Below are positions 27,802 to 36,160 of a stretch of DNA of 64,000 nt, in pieces. The stretch comes from Acidimicrobiia bacterium (GTDB taxonomy: Bacteria; Actinomycetota; Acidimicrobiia; IMCC26256; JAOSJM01): positions 62,001-126,000 of the forward strand of contig JAOSJM010000005.1 in assembly GCA_027494165.1 (NCBI GenBank). The letters are read 5' to 3'. Position 1 is the first letter of the stretch. Each line of letters starts with the position of its first letter. Position numbers and translations under genes: made by a program. The notes under the pieces are model-generated. The model was not told the DNA's origin and did not search any database. It was given only the letters and a program-made list of their open reading frames with translations.

Positions 27802-29322
27802 TCACGAGGGATCGGCCAGCTCCTTGCGGAGCTCGACCTTCAGCACCTTCCCCGTCACGTTGCGCGGCAGCTCGCCGACCCGGACCCAGCGCTTGGGGAC
27901 CTTGTAGGAGGCCAACCGCTCCCGCAGGTACGCGTCGAGCTCGTCGTCGGGTGGTGCCTCGCCCGCCAGGACGCCGGTGACGACCTGGCCCCACTTCGGG
28001 TCGGGGAGACCGATCACCGTCGCGTCCCTCACCCCGGGGTGCTCGGTGAGCACGGCCTCCACCTCCCGCGGGTAGACGTTCTCGCCCCCGGTGACGATCA
28101 TGTCGTTGCGGCGGTCCACCACGTGGAGGAACCCCCGCGGGTCGAAGCGCCCCAGGTCGCCGGTGTGCATCCAGCCGTGGCGGAGCGTCTCCGCGGTGGC
28201 CTCGGGGAGGTTCCAGTAGCCCGACATGACCGCCGGGCCCCGGCACACGATCTCGCCCACCTCGCCCTGGGGCACCGGCCGATCGTGCTCGTCGAACACC
28301 TCCACGTCGAAGCTGACCGCGGCCCTGCCTCCCGAGGCCAGGGCCTCGTCGTCGTCGGGATCGTGGTCCTCGGGGTGCAGGATCGTCTGGGCCCCCGTCT
28401 CGGTCATGCCGTACTGCTGGTGGAACCCGCACCGGAAGCGCTCGAGCGCCCGGCGGAGCAGGGGAGGCTCGATCGACGAGCCGCCGTAGACGATGAGGCG
28501 GAGGCTCGAGCTGTCGTGGGTCGCGCTCGCCGGCGACTCGAGCAGCATCTGGATCATCGTGGGCACGAGGACGGTGGCAGTGCACCGCTCGTGCTGGAGC
28601 GTCTCGAACCAGCCCTCGGGGGTGAAGCTGTGCAGCATCACCGTCGCGCCGCCCCGGAACACGATCGCGTAGGTCAGGAAGGCCCCGATGTGGAACATCG
28701 GGAGGCTGTGGAGGAAGCGGTCGTCGGCCCGGGCCTCCATCTCGAGGGCGTTCACGAACACCCGGGCCGTGAGGCCGGCCCGGTCGATCATGGCGCCCTT
28801 CGGGCGACCCGTGGTGCCGCTGGTGTAGAGGAAGGTCGTGTTCAGGTCCAGGTCCAGCGGGTCGGCGTCGGGATCCGGCTGGGCCGAGGCGAGGAAGGCG
28901 TCGTAGGGCTCCACGTCCCCCGAGGGGTCGGTCGGGCCGAGGCCCACCAGCCGGCACCCGCGCTCGCGCCCGAGGGCGGTGATCCGCTCGTGCTCACCCC
29001 GTCCGCCGACGATCACCGCCGGGGCGCAGTCCCCGACGATGTAGTCGAGCTCGGGCCCCGCCAGCCGGAAGTTCAGCGGGACGAGCGTGAACCCCGACCG
29101 GGCGCAGGCGGCCTGCACCTCGACGTACTCGAGCTCGTTGGCCGCCAGCAGCGCCACCCGGTCCCCCGGCGCCAGGCCGGCCCCGCGCAGCGCCGCGCCG
29201 AGCCGGCCCACCCGCTCGTCGAGCTCCCGGAACGTGAGCCGGGTGTCCGAGCCCACCACGGCCGTGGCGTCGGGGGTCCGGCGGGCTGCGCCCGACACGA
29301 TGTCCAGGTACCGCTTCAGCAT
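27802..29322 (-). CDS. AMP-forming acyl-CoA ligase
   Basis: A 506-residue intact ligase: TFLYTSGTTGRPKGAMIDRA P-loop, QQYGMTETGAQTILHPEDHD, TGDLGRFDPRGFLHVVDRRND and NVTGKVLKVELRKEL with the catalytic lysine. The N-terminal part (VSGAARRTPDATAVVGSDTR) and overall pattern are close to the ligase at 19609. It follows the MaoC gene by 33 bp, at the end of the block that starts with the duplicated ligases. It would make the CoA ester of a small or medium acid; substrate unknown. Confidence 0.9.
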   Translation of the reverse strand: MLKRYLDIVSGAARRTPDATAVVGSDTRLTFRELDERVGRLGAALRGAGLAPGDRVALLAANELEYVEVQAACARSGFTLVPLNFRLAGPELDYIVGDCAPAVIVGGRGEHERITALGRERGCRLVGLGPTDPSGDVEPYDAFLASAQPDPDADPLDLDLNTTFLYTSGTTGRPKGAMIDRAGLTARVFVNALEMEARADDRFLHSLPMFHIGAFLTYAIVFRGGATVMLHSFTPEGWFETLQHERCTATVLVPTMIQMLLESPASATHDSSSLRLIVYGGSSIEPPLLRRALERFRCGFHQQYGMTETGAQTILHPEDHDPDDDEALASGGRAAVSFDVEVFDEHDRPVPQGEVGEIVCRGPAVMSGYWNLPEATAETLRHGWMHTGDLGRFDPRGFLHVVDRRNDMIVTGGENVYPREVEAVLTEHPGVRDATVIGLPDPKWGQVVTGVLAGEAPPDDELDAYLRERLASYKVPKRWVRVGELPRNVTGKVLKVELRKELADPS

Positions 29323-29355
29323 GCGACCTCCTGTGGTCCGGCCGGCCCGTGGCGG

Positions 29356-29850
29356 CTACGGCGCCGGATCCTCCCGGGCGGGACGGGCGGCGACGACCAT
29401 CACCCAGCGGCCGTCGGCGACCCGGACCCCGTCGTCCTTCACGATCTCGTAGTGGAACGTCACGACCCCGCGCGGCTTGCCGGGCCTGGGCTCGGTCTCC
29501 TCGACGGTCAGCTCGACGTGGATCGTGTCGCCGAAGCGGACCGGCTGGTGGTAGCGGATCGTCTGCTCCAGCATGGCCAGACCCGTCCCCGCGAAGAGGC
29601 CGAGGCGCTCCTTGAGCCCCGAGGCGATGGCCACCGCCATGAGGCCGGGCGGGAAGCGACCGCCGAAGAGGCCGTGCTCGGTGGCGTACACCTCGTCGAC
29701 GTGCATGGGGTTCATGTCACCGGTGAACATGGCCCAGAGCCCGCCGTCGACCTCGGTCACCGTGCGCCCCTGGGTCACGATCCGCTCGCCGGGCCGGAAG
29801 TCCTCGAAGTACCGGGCCCCGGGTCCGACCGGGCGGTGCGCGGGGGCCAT
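29356..29850 (-). CDS. MaoC-like hot-dog fold dehydratase
   Basis: A 164-residue protein with the MaoC pattern: ARYFEDFRPGERIVTQGRTV, then FTGDMNPMHVDEVYATEHGL with the Asp-x5-His hydratase motif, and RFPPGLMAVAIASGL. Family members hydrate enoyl-CoA, or dehydrate 3-hydroxyacyl-CoA. ATG 29850 overlaps the stop of the SDR (ATGA), so the SDR (dehydrogenase) and this hydratase are probably two consecutive steps of a beta-oxidation-like sequence. Confidence 0.88.
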   Translation of the reverse strand: MAPAHRPVGPGARYFEDFRPGERIVTQGRTVTEVDGGLWAMFTGDMNPMHVDEVYATEHGLFGGRFPPGLMAVAIASGLKERLGLFAGTGLAMLEQTIRYHQPVRFGDTIHVELTVEETEPRPGKPRGVVTFHYEIVKDDGVRVADGRWVMVVAARPAREDPAP

Positions 29851-30617
29851 CAGTAACCCATCCAGCCGCCGTCGATGGCCAGCGTGGTGCCGTCGACGTA
29901 GCCGGCGTCGTCGGAGAGCAGGAAGGCGATCCCGCCCACGAGCTCCGAGGGGTCGGCCGGGCGGCGCATCGGGATCCGCGGCCGCAGGCCACCGGGGTCG
30001 TCGTCGCCCTCGCCGCCCTCCAGGGAGGCGGCCATGTCGGTGCGCATCCAGCCCGGAGCGACGGCGTTCACCCGGATCCCGTGGCGGGCGAGGTCGGTGG
30101 CGGCCCCCCGGGTGAAGGCGAGGAGAGCCCCCTTCGAGGCCGCGTAGGCCGACAGGCCGGGCAGGGAGGCGACGTGGGCGGTGGTCGACGTGATGTTCAC
30201 CACCGAGCCCGGACGGCCCGCGGCGACGAGCCGGCGAGCGAGCTCCCGGGTGGCGATCATCGGCCCCATGGCGTTGATCCTCAGGATCCGGTCGATCTCC
30301 TCGTCGTCGAGGTCGAGGACCCGGGTCGACGACAGGATCCCGGCGTTGTTCACGAGCGCGTCGGCCGGTCCGCCCCACTCGGCCTCCACCGCGTCGAGGA
30401 CCGCCCGGACGCCTTCGGCGGTGGCGCAGTCTGCCTCCACGCCGAGCGCCGGGCCGAGCGCACCCACCTCGGCGGCGGCCCGTCGGACTCCCGGGCCGTC
30501 GAGGTCCGCGAGCGCCACCCGGGCACCCTCGCGGGCGAGGCCCTCGGCGACCGCCCGGCCCAGCCCCCGGGCGGCGCCGGTGACGACGGCCGTGCGACCC
30601 TCGAGACGTCCCTTCAT
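29850..30617 (-). CDS. Short-chain dehydrogenase/reductase (FabG-like)
   Basis: A 255-residue SDR with TGAARGLGRAVAEGLAREGA, NNAGILSSTRVLD, the catalytic set ITSTTAHVASLPGLSAYAASKGA (Ser, Tyr-x3-Lys intact) and GTTLAIDGGWMGY. It is a likely NAD(P)-dependent 3-hydroxyacyl-CoA dehydrogenase or related alcohol dehydrogenase. ATG 30617 overlaps the stop of the ligase (TGA 30614-30616). In the raw sequence a ligase frame appears to run on into this gene, but that is an artefact of an extra base at 30692-30695. Confidence 0.88.
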   Translation of the reverse strand: MKGRLEGRTAVVTGAARGLGRAVAEGLAREGARVALADLDGPGVRRAAAEVGALGPALGVEADCATAEGVRAVLDAVEAEWGGPADALVNNAGILSSTRVLDLDDEEIDRILRINAMGPMIATRELARRLVAAGRPGSVVNITSTTAHVASLPGLSAYAASKGALLAFTRGAATDLARHGIRVNAVAPGWMRTDMAASLEGGEGDDDPGGLRPRIPMRRPADPSELVGGIAFLLSDDAGYVDGTTLAIDGGWMGY

Positions 30618-32179
30618 CCGACCGGGCGCTCGTGGCCCGTCCAGTAGCGCTCCCGGAGCTCCTTCTTGAGGATCTTCCCGGTCCCGCCGACGGGGAAGCT
30701 CGTCCACGATCTCCAGCGACCGCGGCTTCTTGTAGTCGGCGAGGCGCTCGGCCGCGAAGGCCATCAGCTCCTCGGGCGTGGCCTCCTGGCCCGGCGCCGG
30801 CACCACCAGCGCGTGGATGGCCTCCCCCCACTTGTCGTGGGGCACCCCGATCACCGCGACCTGGCCCACCGCCGGGTGCCCGTACAGCGCCTTCTCCACC
30901 TCCACGCTGAACACGTTGATCCCGCCCGTGATGATCATGTCCTTGAGGCGGTCCACGATCGTCACGAACCCGTCCGGGTCCACCGTGGCCAGGTCCCCCG
31001 ACTTGAACCACTCCCCCGAGCGCGCCGCGACCGTCTCCTCGGGCATCCGGAAGTACTCCGGCGAGACGCTGTCACCGCGCATCCACACCTCGCCCCCGGT
31101 CGCGTCGTCCCGGGGGACGTCGACGCCGTGCTCGTCGACCACCCGCACCTGCATGAGCACGTGCGGCTTGCCCGCAGAGCCCAGCCGCCGGACCTGCTCC
31201 TCGGTGCCCTCGGTGTGCTGGTCCTCCCGGCGCAGGTGCATGCCGACCGAGTAGGTCTCGGCCATCCCGTACATCGGGAAGAAGACGTCACCGATGATCT
31301 GCTTCCCGCGCTCGAGCATCTCGCGGGGGATGGGGGATCCACCGCAACCGATGGCCATGATCGACGAGAGGTCGTGCTGCTCGCACTCGGGGTGGGCCAG
31401 CACCATCCCGATCATGGTCGGCACGAGGATCGAGTGGGTCACCCGGTACTCGGGCACCGCCCGCAGGAAGCTCCCCGGCTCGAAGGCCGGGAAGATCACG
31501 GTCCGGCCCCCCTTCAACAGCACCGGGTGCAGGCCCGAGACCCCGCCGGGGTTGAAGAACAGGGGGATGTTCTGGAGGTTCGTGCCTTCGGGCGGCACCG
31601 GCATCTCGACGGCCCAGCAGAGGATCCCCGCCATGGCGTTGGCGTGGGTGAGGACCGCACCCTTGGGGATCCCCGTCGTGCCGCTCGTCGCCCCGAGCTG
31701 GTACGTGTCGGTGTCGTCGACCGCACACCCCGGATCGCCGCCCTCCTGGGCCTCCACCAACCCCGCGTAGTCCAGGTCGAACCCGTGGCCCTCCCCCACA
31801 CCGATCACGTGACGGATCGACGGCACCTCGGCCACCCAACCCGCCTGACCCACCAGGTCCGCGTGGACCAGGATCGCCGAGGGCTCCACGTAGTTCAGGT
31901 ACGACACCAGCTCCGCCGGCGCCAGACGGATGTTCGTCGTCGACCCGATCACCCCCGACTTCGCGCACCCGAAGAAGAACTCGATGTACTCACCGCAGTT
32001 CGGCGCGTACGTCGCCACCCGATCGCCCTTGCCCAACCCCAGACCCAGGAACGCCCGGGCCAGCTGGTTCGTCCGCTCCTCCAACCCCGCCCACGTGAGA
32101 CTCCCCCACCCGGGACCACCACCGCCTCCCGGTCGCCGTAGAAGTCGGCGTTGCGGCGCACGATGTCGCTGATCAGCAT
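30614..32179 (-). CDS. AMP-forming acyl-CoA ligase, duplicate A (two one-base frame breaks)
   Basis: About 521 residues. It is a tandem paralogue of the ligase at 32252-33814. The direct comparison shows two indels: one C missing at 32109-32111 (VVVPGGG then SLTWAG) and one G too many at 30692-30695, before GGTGKILKKELRERYW. P-loop YQLGATSGTTGIPKGAVLTH and hinge SGDLATVDPDGFVTIVDRLKD are identical to duplicate B. Residues differing from B cluster in the substrate region: NAMAGILCWAVEMP, IGCGGSPIPREMLERGKQII, YGMAETYSVGMH. So A and B should activate different acids. An operator copy sits 31 bp before ATG 32179. Confidence 0.88.
30620..31064. repeat. Near-identical duplicated block: 3' end of ligase A
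   Basis: This 445-bp block matches 32255-32698 (444 bp). By eye I find only one substitution (G for A near 30949) and the extra G at 30692-30695. Synonymous positions are also identical, so the copies exchanged sequence recently. Confidence 0.85.
31644..32179. repeat. Near-identical duplicated block: 5' end of ligase A
   Basis: It matches 33278-33814. The differences seen are one missing C plus an adjacent substitution at 32108-32111 and one substitution near the start codon. The 579 bp between the two blocks (31065-31643) are clearly diverged from 32699-33277, though equal in length. Confidence 0.85.
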
Positions 32180-32210
32180 GACCTCTCCCGCGAGGCTGAT
32201 CCGACCGATC

Positions 32211-32225
32211 TCACGTTCAACGTTA
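32211..32225 (-). promoter_or_regulatory. 15-bp operator-like palindrome, copy 2 (upstream of ligase A)
   Basis: Plus strand TCACGTTCAACGTTA, minus strand TAACGTTGAACGTGA. It lies 31 bp before ATG 32179, the same spacing as copy 3 to ligase B. Confidence 0.68.
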
Positions 32226-32251
32226 TATGACACACTTCACGGCGCCTCGCC

Positions 32252-33814
32252 TCAGACCGGGCGCTCGTGGCCCGTCCAGTAGCGCTCCCGGAGCTCCTTC
32301 TTGAGGATCTTCCCGGTCCCGCCGACGGGAAGCTCGTCCACGATCTCCAGCGACCGCGGCTTCTTGTAGTCGGCGAGGCGCTCGGCCGCGAAGGCCATCA
32401 GCTCCTCGGGCGTGGCCTCCTGGCCCGGCGCCGGCACCACCAGCGCGTGGATGGCCTCCCCCCACTTGTCGTGGGGCACCCCGATCACCGCGACCTGGCC
32501 CACCGCCGGGTGCCCGTACAGCGCCTTCTCCACCTCCACGCTGAACACGTTGATCCCGCCCGTGATGATCATGTCCTTGAGACGGTCCACGATCGTCACG
32601 AACCCGTCCGGGTCCACCGTGGCCAGGTCCCCCGACTTGAACCACTCCCCCGAGCGCGCCGCGACCGTCTCCTCGGGCATCCGGAAGTACTCCGGCGACA
32701 GGGTGTCTCCCTTGAGCCAGACCTCACCGGCCGTCGCGTTGTCCCGGGGGACGTCGACGCCGTGCTCGTCGACCACCCGCACCTGGTTGAGGACCATGGG
32801 CTTGCCCGCGGAGCCCAGCCGCCGGACCTGCTCCTCGGTGCCCTCGGTGTGCTGGTCCTCCCGGCGCAGGATGAGCCCGGACGAGTAGCTCTCGGCCATC
32901 CCGTACATCGGGAAGAAGACGTCGCCGAACACCTCGCGGGCCCTCGCCAGCACCTCCCTCGGCAGCGGCGAGCCGCCGATGCTCACCGCCATGATCGAGG
33001 AGAGGTCGTGCTGCTCGCACTCGGGGTGGGCCAGCACCATCCCGACCATGGTCGGCACGAGGATCGAGTGGGTCACCCGGTACTCGGGCACCGCCCGCAG
33101 GAAGTTCCCCGGCTCGAAGGCCGGGAAGATCACGGTCCGGCCCCCCTTCATCAGCACCGGGTGCATCCCGGCCGGGCCGCCGGGGTTGAAGAACAGGGGG
33201 ATGTTCTGGAGGTTCGTGCCCTCGGGCGGGTAGGGCATGTCGGCCATCCAGTTGAGCATGGCGGCGATGGCGTTGCGGTGGGTGAGGACCGCACCCTTGG
33301 GGATCCCCGTCGTGCCGCTCGTCGCCCCGAGCTGGTACGTGTCGGTGTCGTCGACCGCACACCCCGGATCGCCGCCCTCCTGGGCCTCCACCAACCCCGC
33401 GTAGTCCAGGTCGAACCCGTGGCCCTCCCCCACACCGATCACGTGACGGATCGACGGCACCTCGGCCACCCAACCCGCCTGACCCACCAGGTCCGCGTGG
33501 ACCAGGATCGCCGAGGGCTCCACGTAGTTCAGGTACGACACCAGCTCCGCCGGCGCCAGACGGATGTTCGTCGTCGACCCGATCACCCCCGACTTCGCGC
33601 ACCCGAAGAAGAACTCGATGTACTCACCGCAGTTCGGCGCGTACGTCGCCACCCGATCGCCCTTGCCCAACCCCAGACCCAGGAACGCCCGGGCCAGCTG
33701 GTTCGTCCGCTCCTCCAACCCCGCCCACGTGAGACTCCCCCGCCCCGGGACCACCACCGCCTCCCGGTCGCCGTAGAAGTCGGCGTTGCGGCGCACGATG
33801 TCGCTGACCAGCAT
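32252..33814 (-). CDS. AMP-forming acyl-CoA ligase, duplicate B
   Basis: An intact 520-residue ligase and reference for its copy A. It starts MLVSDIVRRNADFYGDREAV and shows ATSGTTGIPKGAVLTH, FPMYGMAESYSSGL, SGDLATVDPDGFVTIVDRLKD and GGTGKILKKELRERYW. It has substrate-region residues different from A (NAIAAMLNWMADMP, VSIGGSPLPREVLARAREVF), while the first about 160 and last about 145 residues are the same. ATG 33814 has an operator copy 31 bp upstream, and the stop lies 73 bp before the next start, so each copy can be transcribed on its own. Confidence 0.92.
   Translation of the reverse strand: MLVSDIVRRNADFYGDREAVVVPGRGSLTWAGLEERTNQLARAFLGLGLGKGDRVATYAPNCGEYIEFFFGCAKSGVIGSTTNIRLAPAELVSYLNYVEPSAILVHADLVGQAGWVAEVPSIRHVIGVGEGHGFDLDYAGLVEAQEGGDPGCAVDDTDTYQLGATSGTTGIPKGAVLTHRNAIAAMLNWMADMPYPPEGTNLQNIPLFFNPGGPAGMHPVLMKGGRTVIFPAFEPGNFLRAVPEYRVTHSILVPTMVGMVLAHPECEQHDLSSIMAVSIGGSPLPREVLARAREVFGDVFFPMYGMAESYSSGLILRREDQHTEGTEEQVRRLGSAGKPMVLNQVRVVDEHGVDVPRDNATAGEVWLKGDTLSPEYFRMPEETVAARSGEWFKSGDLATVDPDGFVTIVDRLKDMIITGGINVFSVEVEKALYGHPAVGQVAVIGVPHDKWGEAIHALVVPAPGQEATPEELMAFAAERLADYKKPRSLEIVDELPVGGTGKILKKELRERYWTGHERPV
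32255..32698. repeat. Near-identical duplicated block: 3' end of ligase B
   Basis: Partner of 30620-31064. It ends abruptly at the shared TACTCCGGCGA, after which the two ligase genes diverge at many codons. Confidence 0.85.
33278..33814. repeat. Near-identical duplicated block: 5' end of ligase B
   Basis: Partner of 31644-32179. It begins at the shared GTGGGTGAGGACC beside the P-loop codons, which places the break of identity just after the AVLTH motif. Confidence 0.85.
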
Positions 33815-33845
33815 GACCCTGCTCCTCCGCGGGGTTCCCGAAGTC

Positions 33846-33860
33846 TTTCGTCTTACGTTA
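33846..33860 (-). promoter_or_regulatory. 15-bp operator-like palindrome, copy 3 (upstream of ligase B)
   Basis: Plus strand TTTCGTCTTACGTTA, the weakest match to the consensus: one half (TACGTTA) is good, the other has two changes. Spacing of 31 bp to ATG 33814 equals that of copy 2. Confidence 0.5.
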
Positions 33861-33900
33861 GATGCTGCACCTGGACCGGCGGAACCGGTGCTCCGGCGGC

Positions 33901-34674
33901 TCACCCCGGGGCCACCCCCAGGTCACGGGCCCTCGCCTGCACCGCCTCGGCGCAGTCGGCGGACCGCAGGCACGCCTCCAGCGCCGCCGCGGTGGCCCGG
34001 AGCCCGTCGCGCACGGTGCCGGTGAAGGAGCCGTCCACGAGGTGCTTGGCCTGCCCCACGGCCAGGGGCGGCAGGCCGGCCAGCTCGTCCGCGAGCGCGC
34101 CGGCCACCCGCTCGAGGTCGCCGTCGTCGACCACCCGGTCGGCCAGGCCGAGGCGGCCCGCCTCCTCGGCCCCGAGCTCCCGGCCCGTCCAGATCAGGTC
34201 CTTCGCCGCGGCCGCACCGACGACCCGCGGGAGCCGGATGCACCCGCCCATGTCGGGGACGAACCCCATCCGGACCTCCGGGAGCGCGAGCCGGGCGCCC
34301 CGCGCCACGACGCGCAGGTCGCAGGCCAGCGCGAGCTCCAGGCCGCCGCCGATGCAGGCACCGCGCACGGCGGCCACGGTCGGGAAGGGCGCCTCCTCGA
34401 GCCAGGTGTAGGCCTCCTGGGTCTCCAGGGCGACCTCGGCCGGCGAACGCTCCATGGCCGTGGCCTCCGACAGCACGGCGAGGTCCACGCCCGACGAGAA
34501 CGAGCGACCGGCCCCGATCACCACCAGGGCCCCGACCTCGCGCTCGGCCACGAGGCGGGCGCCCAGGGCCCGCATCTCCGCCCACATGGCGTGGGTGAAG
34601 GCGTTGAGGCGCTCGGGCCGGTGCAGGGTGAGCCAGCCGACCCGACCGCGCTGCTCGTACCGCAGGTGCTCCAC
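33901..34674 (-). CDS. Enoyl-CoA hydratase/isomerase family protein
   Basis: A 257-residue crotonase: WLTLHRPERLNAFTHAMW, GAGRSFSSGVDLAVLSE, RGACIGGGLELALACDLRVV, MGFVPDMGGCIRLPRVVG and a C-terminal helix. I choose GTG 34674 (EHLRYEQRGRVG) because a longer frame would translate through the hairpin at 34699-34731. It is the last gene of the block that starts with the ligase at 40144 and runs through LivH, LivM and the binding protein. It should act on enoyl-CoA made from the imported acid. Confidence 0.85.
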   Translation of the reverse strand: MEHLRYEQRGRVGWLTLHRPERLNAFTHAMWAEMRALGARLVAEREVGALVVIGAGRSFSSGVDLAVLSEATAMERSPAEVALETQEAYTWLEEAPFPTVAAVRGACIGGGLELALACDLRVVARGARLALPEVRMGFVPDMGGCIRLPRVVGAAAAKDLIWTGRELGAEEAGRLGLADRVVDDGDLERVAGALADELAGLPPLAVGQAKHLVDGSFTGTVRDGLRATAAALEACLRSADCAEAVQARARDLGVAPG

Positions 34675-34698
34675 GGCGTGCTCCCGGTCGGACCCCGT

Positions 34699-34731
34699 CC
34701 CGTGGGGGCCGGTGGACCCGGCCCCCACGGG
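34699..34731 (-). terminator. Hairpin, second of a tandem pair, after the binding-protein gene
   Basis: 34700-34712 pair perfectly with 34718-34730 (13 bp, loop TGGAC), with one more C-G pair at the base. It lies between the binding protein (stop 34802) and the crotonase start at 34674. No T tract. Confidence 0.6.
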
Positions 34732-34766
34732 GCGACCCGCGGGCTCGTCGCGCCCCGCGGAGCGGA

Positions 34767-34794
34767 TCGGGGGCCGGGCGAACCCGGCCCCCGA
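34767..34794 (-). terminator. Hairpin with TTCG tetraloop, first of a tandem pair
   Basis: A 12-bp perfect stem (34767-34778 with 34783-34794); read on the minus strand the loop is TTCG. It starts 7 bp after the binding-protein stop. It probably protects the binding-protein mRNA end or attenuates read-through into the crotonase. Confidence 0.65.
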
Positions 34795-34801
34795 CGCTCG
34801 A

Positions 34802-36133
34802 TCAGGCGCCGCTCTCGACGTACTGCTGGCTGAGGTCGTAGCTCACGGTGCCCTCGACGAGGGGCTCCACACCACCTTCGGCCGTCGTGCTCGGCGTCCA
34901 GATCCGGGTCTCGGTCGACGGGATGCGCGGCTCCTCGGCCCGGGACCCGTACGCGTGCGGCGGGACGATGCCGCCGTTGTCGAGCTCGAGCGTGGCCGCG
35001 GCGCGGTAGATCCCACCGAGGGTCAGGTCGCCGCTCTCCGAGGCCGTCTGGAGGACGGCGCCCGCGACGGTGGCCGCGTTGTAGCCGGTCTGGGCCGGCG
35101 AGCCCGGCTTCACGTCCGGCGCGTGCTCGGCGATGTCCTCACGCATCTGCACGACGCCCTCCTCGTCGCCGCCCCAGGCCGCGTACGGCGTGATGACGAT
35201 GACGTTGGCGACGATGGCGTCGGCCGCCGGGGTCCCGAGGAGCGCGGGGGACCACGCCCCGGTCGGGATCAGGAAGACCATGTCGTTCCCCGCTGCCGCC
35301 ACGCCGGCCGAGAGGGCCGCGAGCTGCGTGGGCAGGCCGCCGTACACGACGTAGTCGGGGTCGGCCGCGAGGAGCGCCTGGGTCTGGGCGGTCAGGTCCG
35401 TGTCGCGGGGCCCGAAGGTGACCTGCTCGAGCCACTCGAAGCCCTCGGTCTCGGCCGCGAAGTCGCCGGCCGCCTTGAGGGCCTCGCCGTAGGCGTCACC
35501 CTGGTACGCCACCGCGAAGGTGGCGTCGGGGTTCTGCTCGAGGGCGTAGGCCACCCCGTTCACCACGTCGTGCCCGGCGCTCGTGGCCGGCGAGAACACC
35601 GACGTGTACGTCTGGGCCAGCACGCCGTTGGTCGCACCCTGGAAGGTGATCAGGCAGTCCTGCTCCATGTCGGCCGCGACGGCGTCGATCGCCGCGCTCC
35701 CGAGGATGTCGGCGACCATCGCGGTCTCGGTCCGGACCTGCTCGTACTCCCCGGCCGCGGTCACCGGGTCGTACTTCATGTCCCGGATGTCGACCTCGAC
35801 CGTCCGGCCGTCGATGCCGCCGGCCGCGTTGAGGGCGTCGAAGTAGGCCTTGAACGCCTGCCCGTGCTCGATGCCGCCGACCGTCGAGATCGGACCCGAG
35901 AGGTCGGTCAGCACCGTGATCGTGATGCTGTCGTCGGTGACGCCCTGCTCGTTGTCGCACGACGCCGGGAGTTCGAGGTCGGGACCCTCGTCCGCCGCGG
36001 TCGTCCCGGTGGGAGCCGCCGTCGTGCCCGTCGTGCCGTCGGCCTCGCCGCCGTCGTCGTCGTCGCCGCACGCGGCCGCGACCATGACGAGGACGACCAG
36101 CAAGATCAGCAGTCGTCTGATGTGCTTCGTCAC
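34802..36133 (-). CDS. ABC transporter substrate-binding lipoprotein, Peripla_BP_6 type
   Basis: An intact 443-residue protein: basic N-terminus, hydrophobic run, lipobox VAAACG followed by DDDDGG and a Thr/Ala linker, then ITVLTDLSGPISTVGGIEHG, YFDALNAAGGIDGRTVEV, a Liv-type binding fold. GTG 36133 has AGGAGGGGAAAC upstream. It follows livM by 27 bp. With LivH (37329), LivM (36161), LivF (40346) and LivG (41124) it makes a complete importer. Two strong hairpins after its stop fit higher expression of the binding protein. Confidence 0.92.
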   Translation of the reverse strand: MTKHIRRLLILLVVLVMVAAACGDDDDGGEADGTTGTTAAPTGTTAADEGPDLELPASCDNEQGVTDDSITITVLTDLSGPISTVGGIEHGQAFKAYFDALNAAGGIDGRTVEVDIRDMKYDPVTAAGEYEQVRTETAMVADILGSAAIDAVAADMEQDCLITFQGATNGVLAQTYTSVFSPATSAGHDVVNGVAYALEQNPDATFAVAYQGDAYGEALKAAGDFAAETEGFEWLEQVTFGPRDTDLTAQTQALLAADPDYVVYGGLPTQLAALSAGVAAAGNDMVFLIPTGAWSPALLGTPAADAIVANVIVITPYAAWGGDEEGVVQMREDIAEHAPDVKPGSPAQTGYNAATVAGAVLQTASESGDLTLGGIYRAAATLELDNGGIVPPHAYGSRAEEPRIPSTETRIWTPSTTAEGGVEPLVEGTVSYDLSQQYVESGA

Positions 36134-36160
36134 GTTTCCCCTCCTGGTATTCGGGATCTG

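Noticed and set aside
29850-32084. Apparent ligase-SDR fusion.
   Set aside because: The duplicate ligase B lacks the extra G at 30692-30695 and ends normally; ligase A should do the same at 30614.
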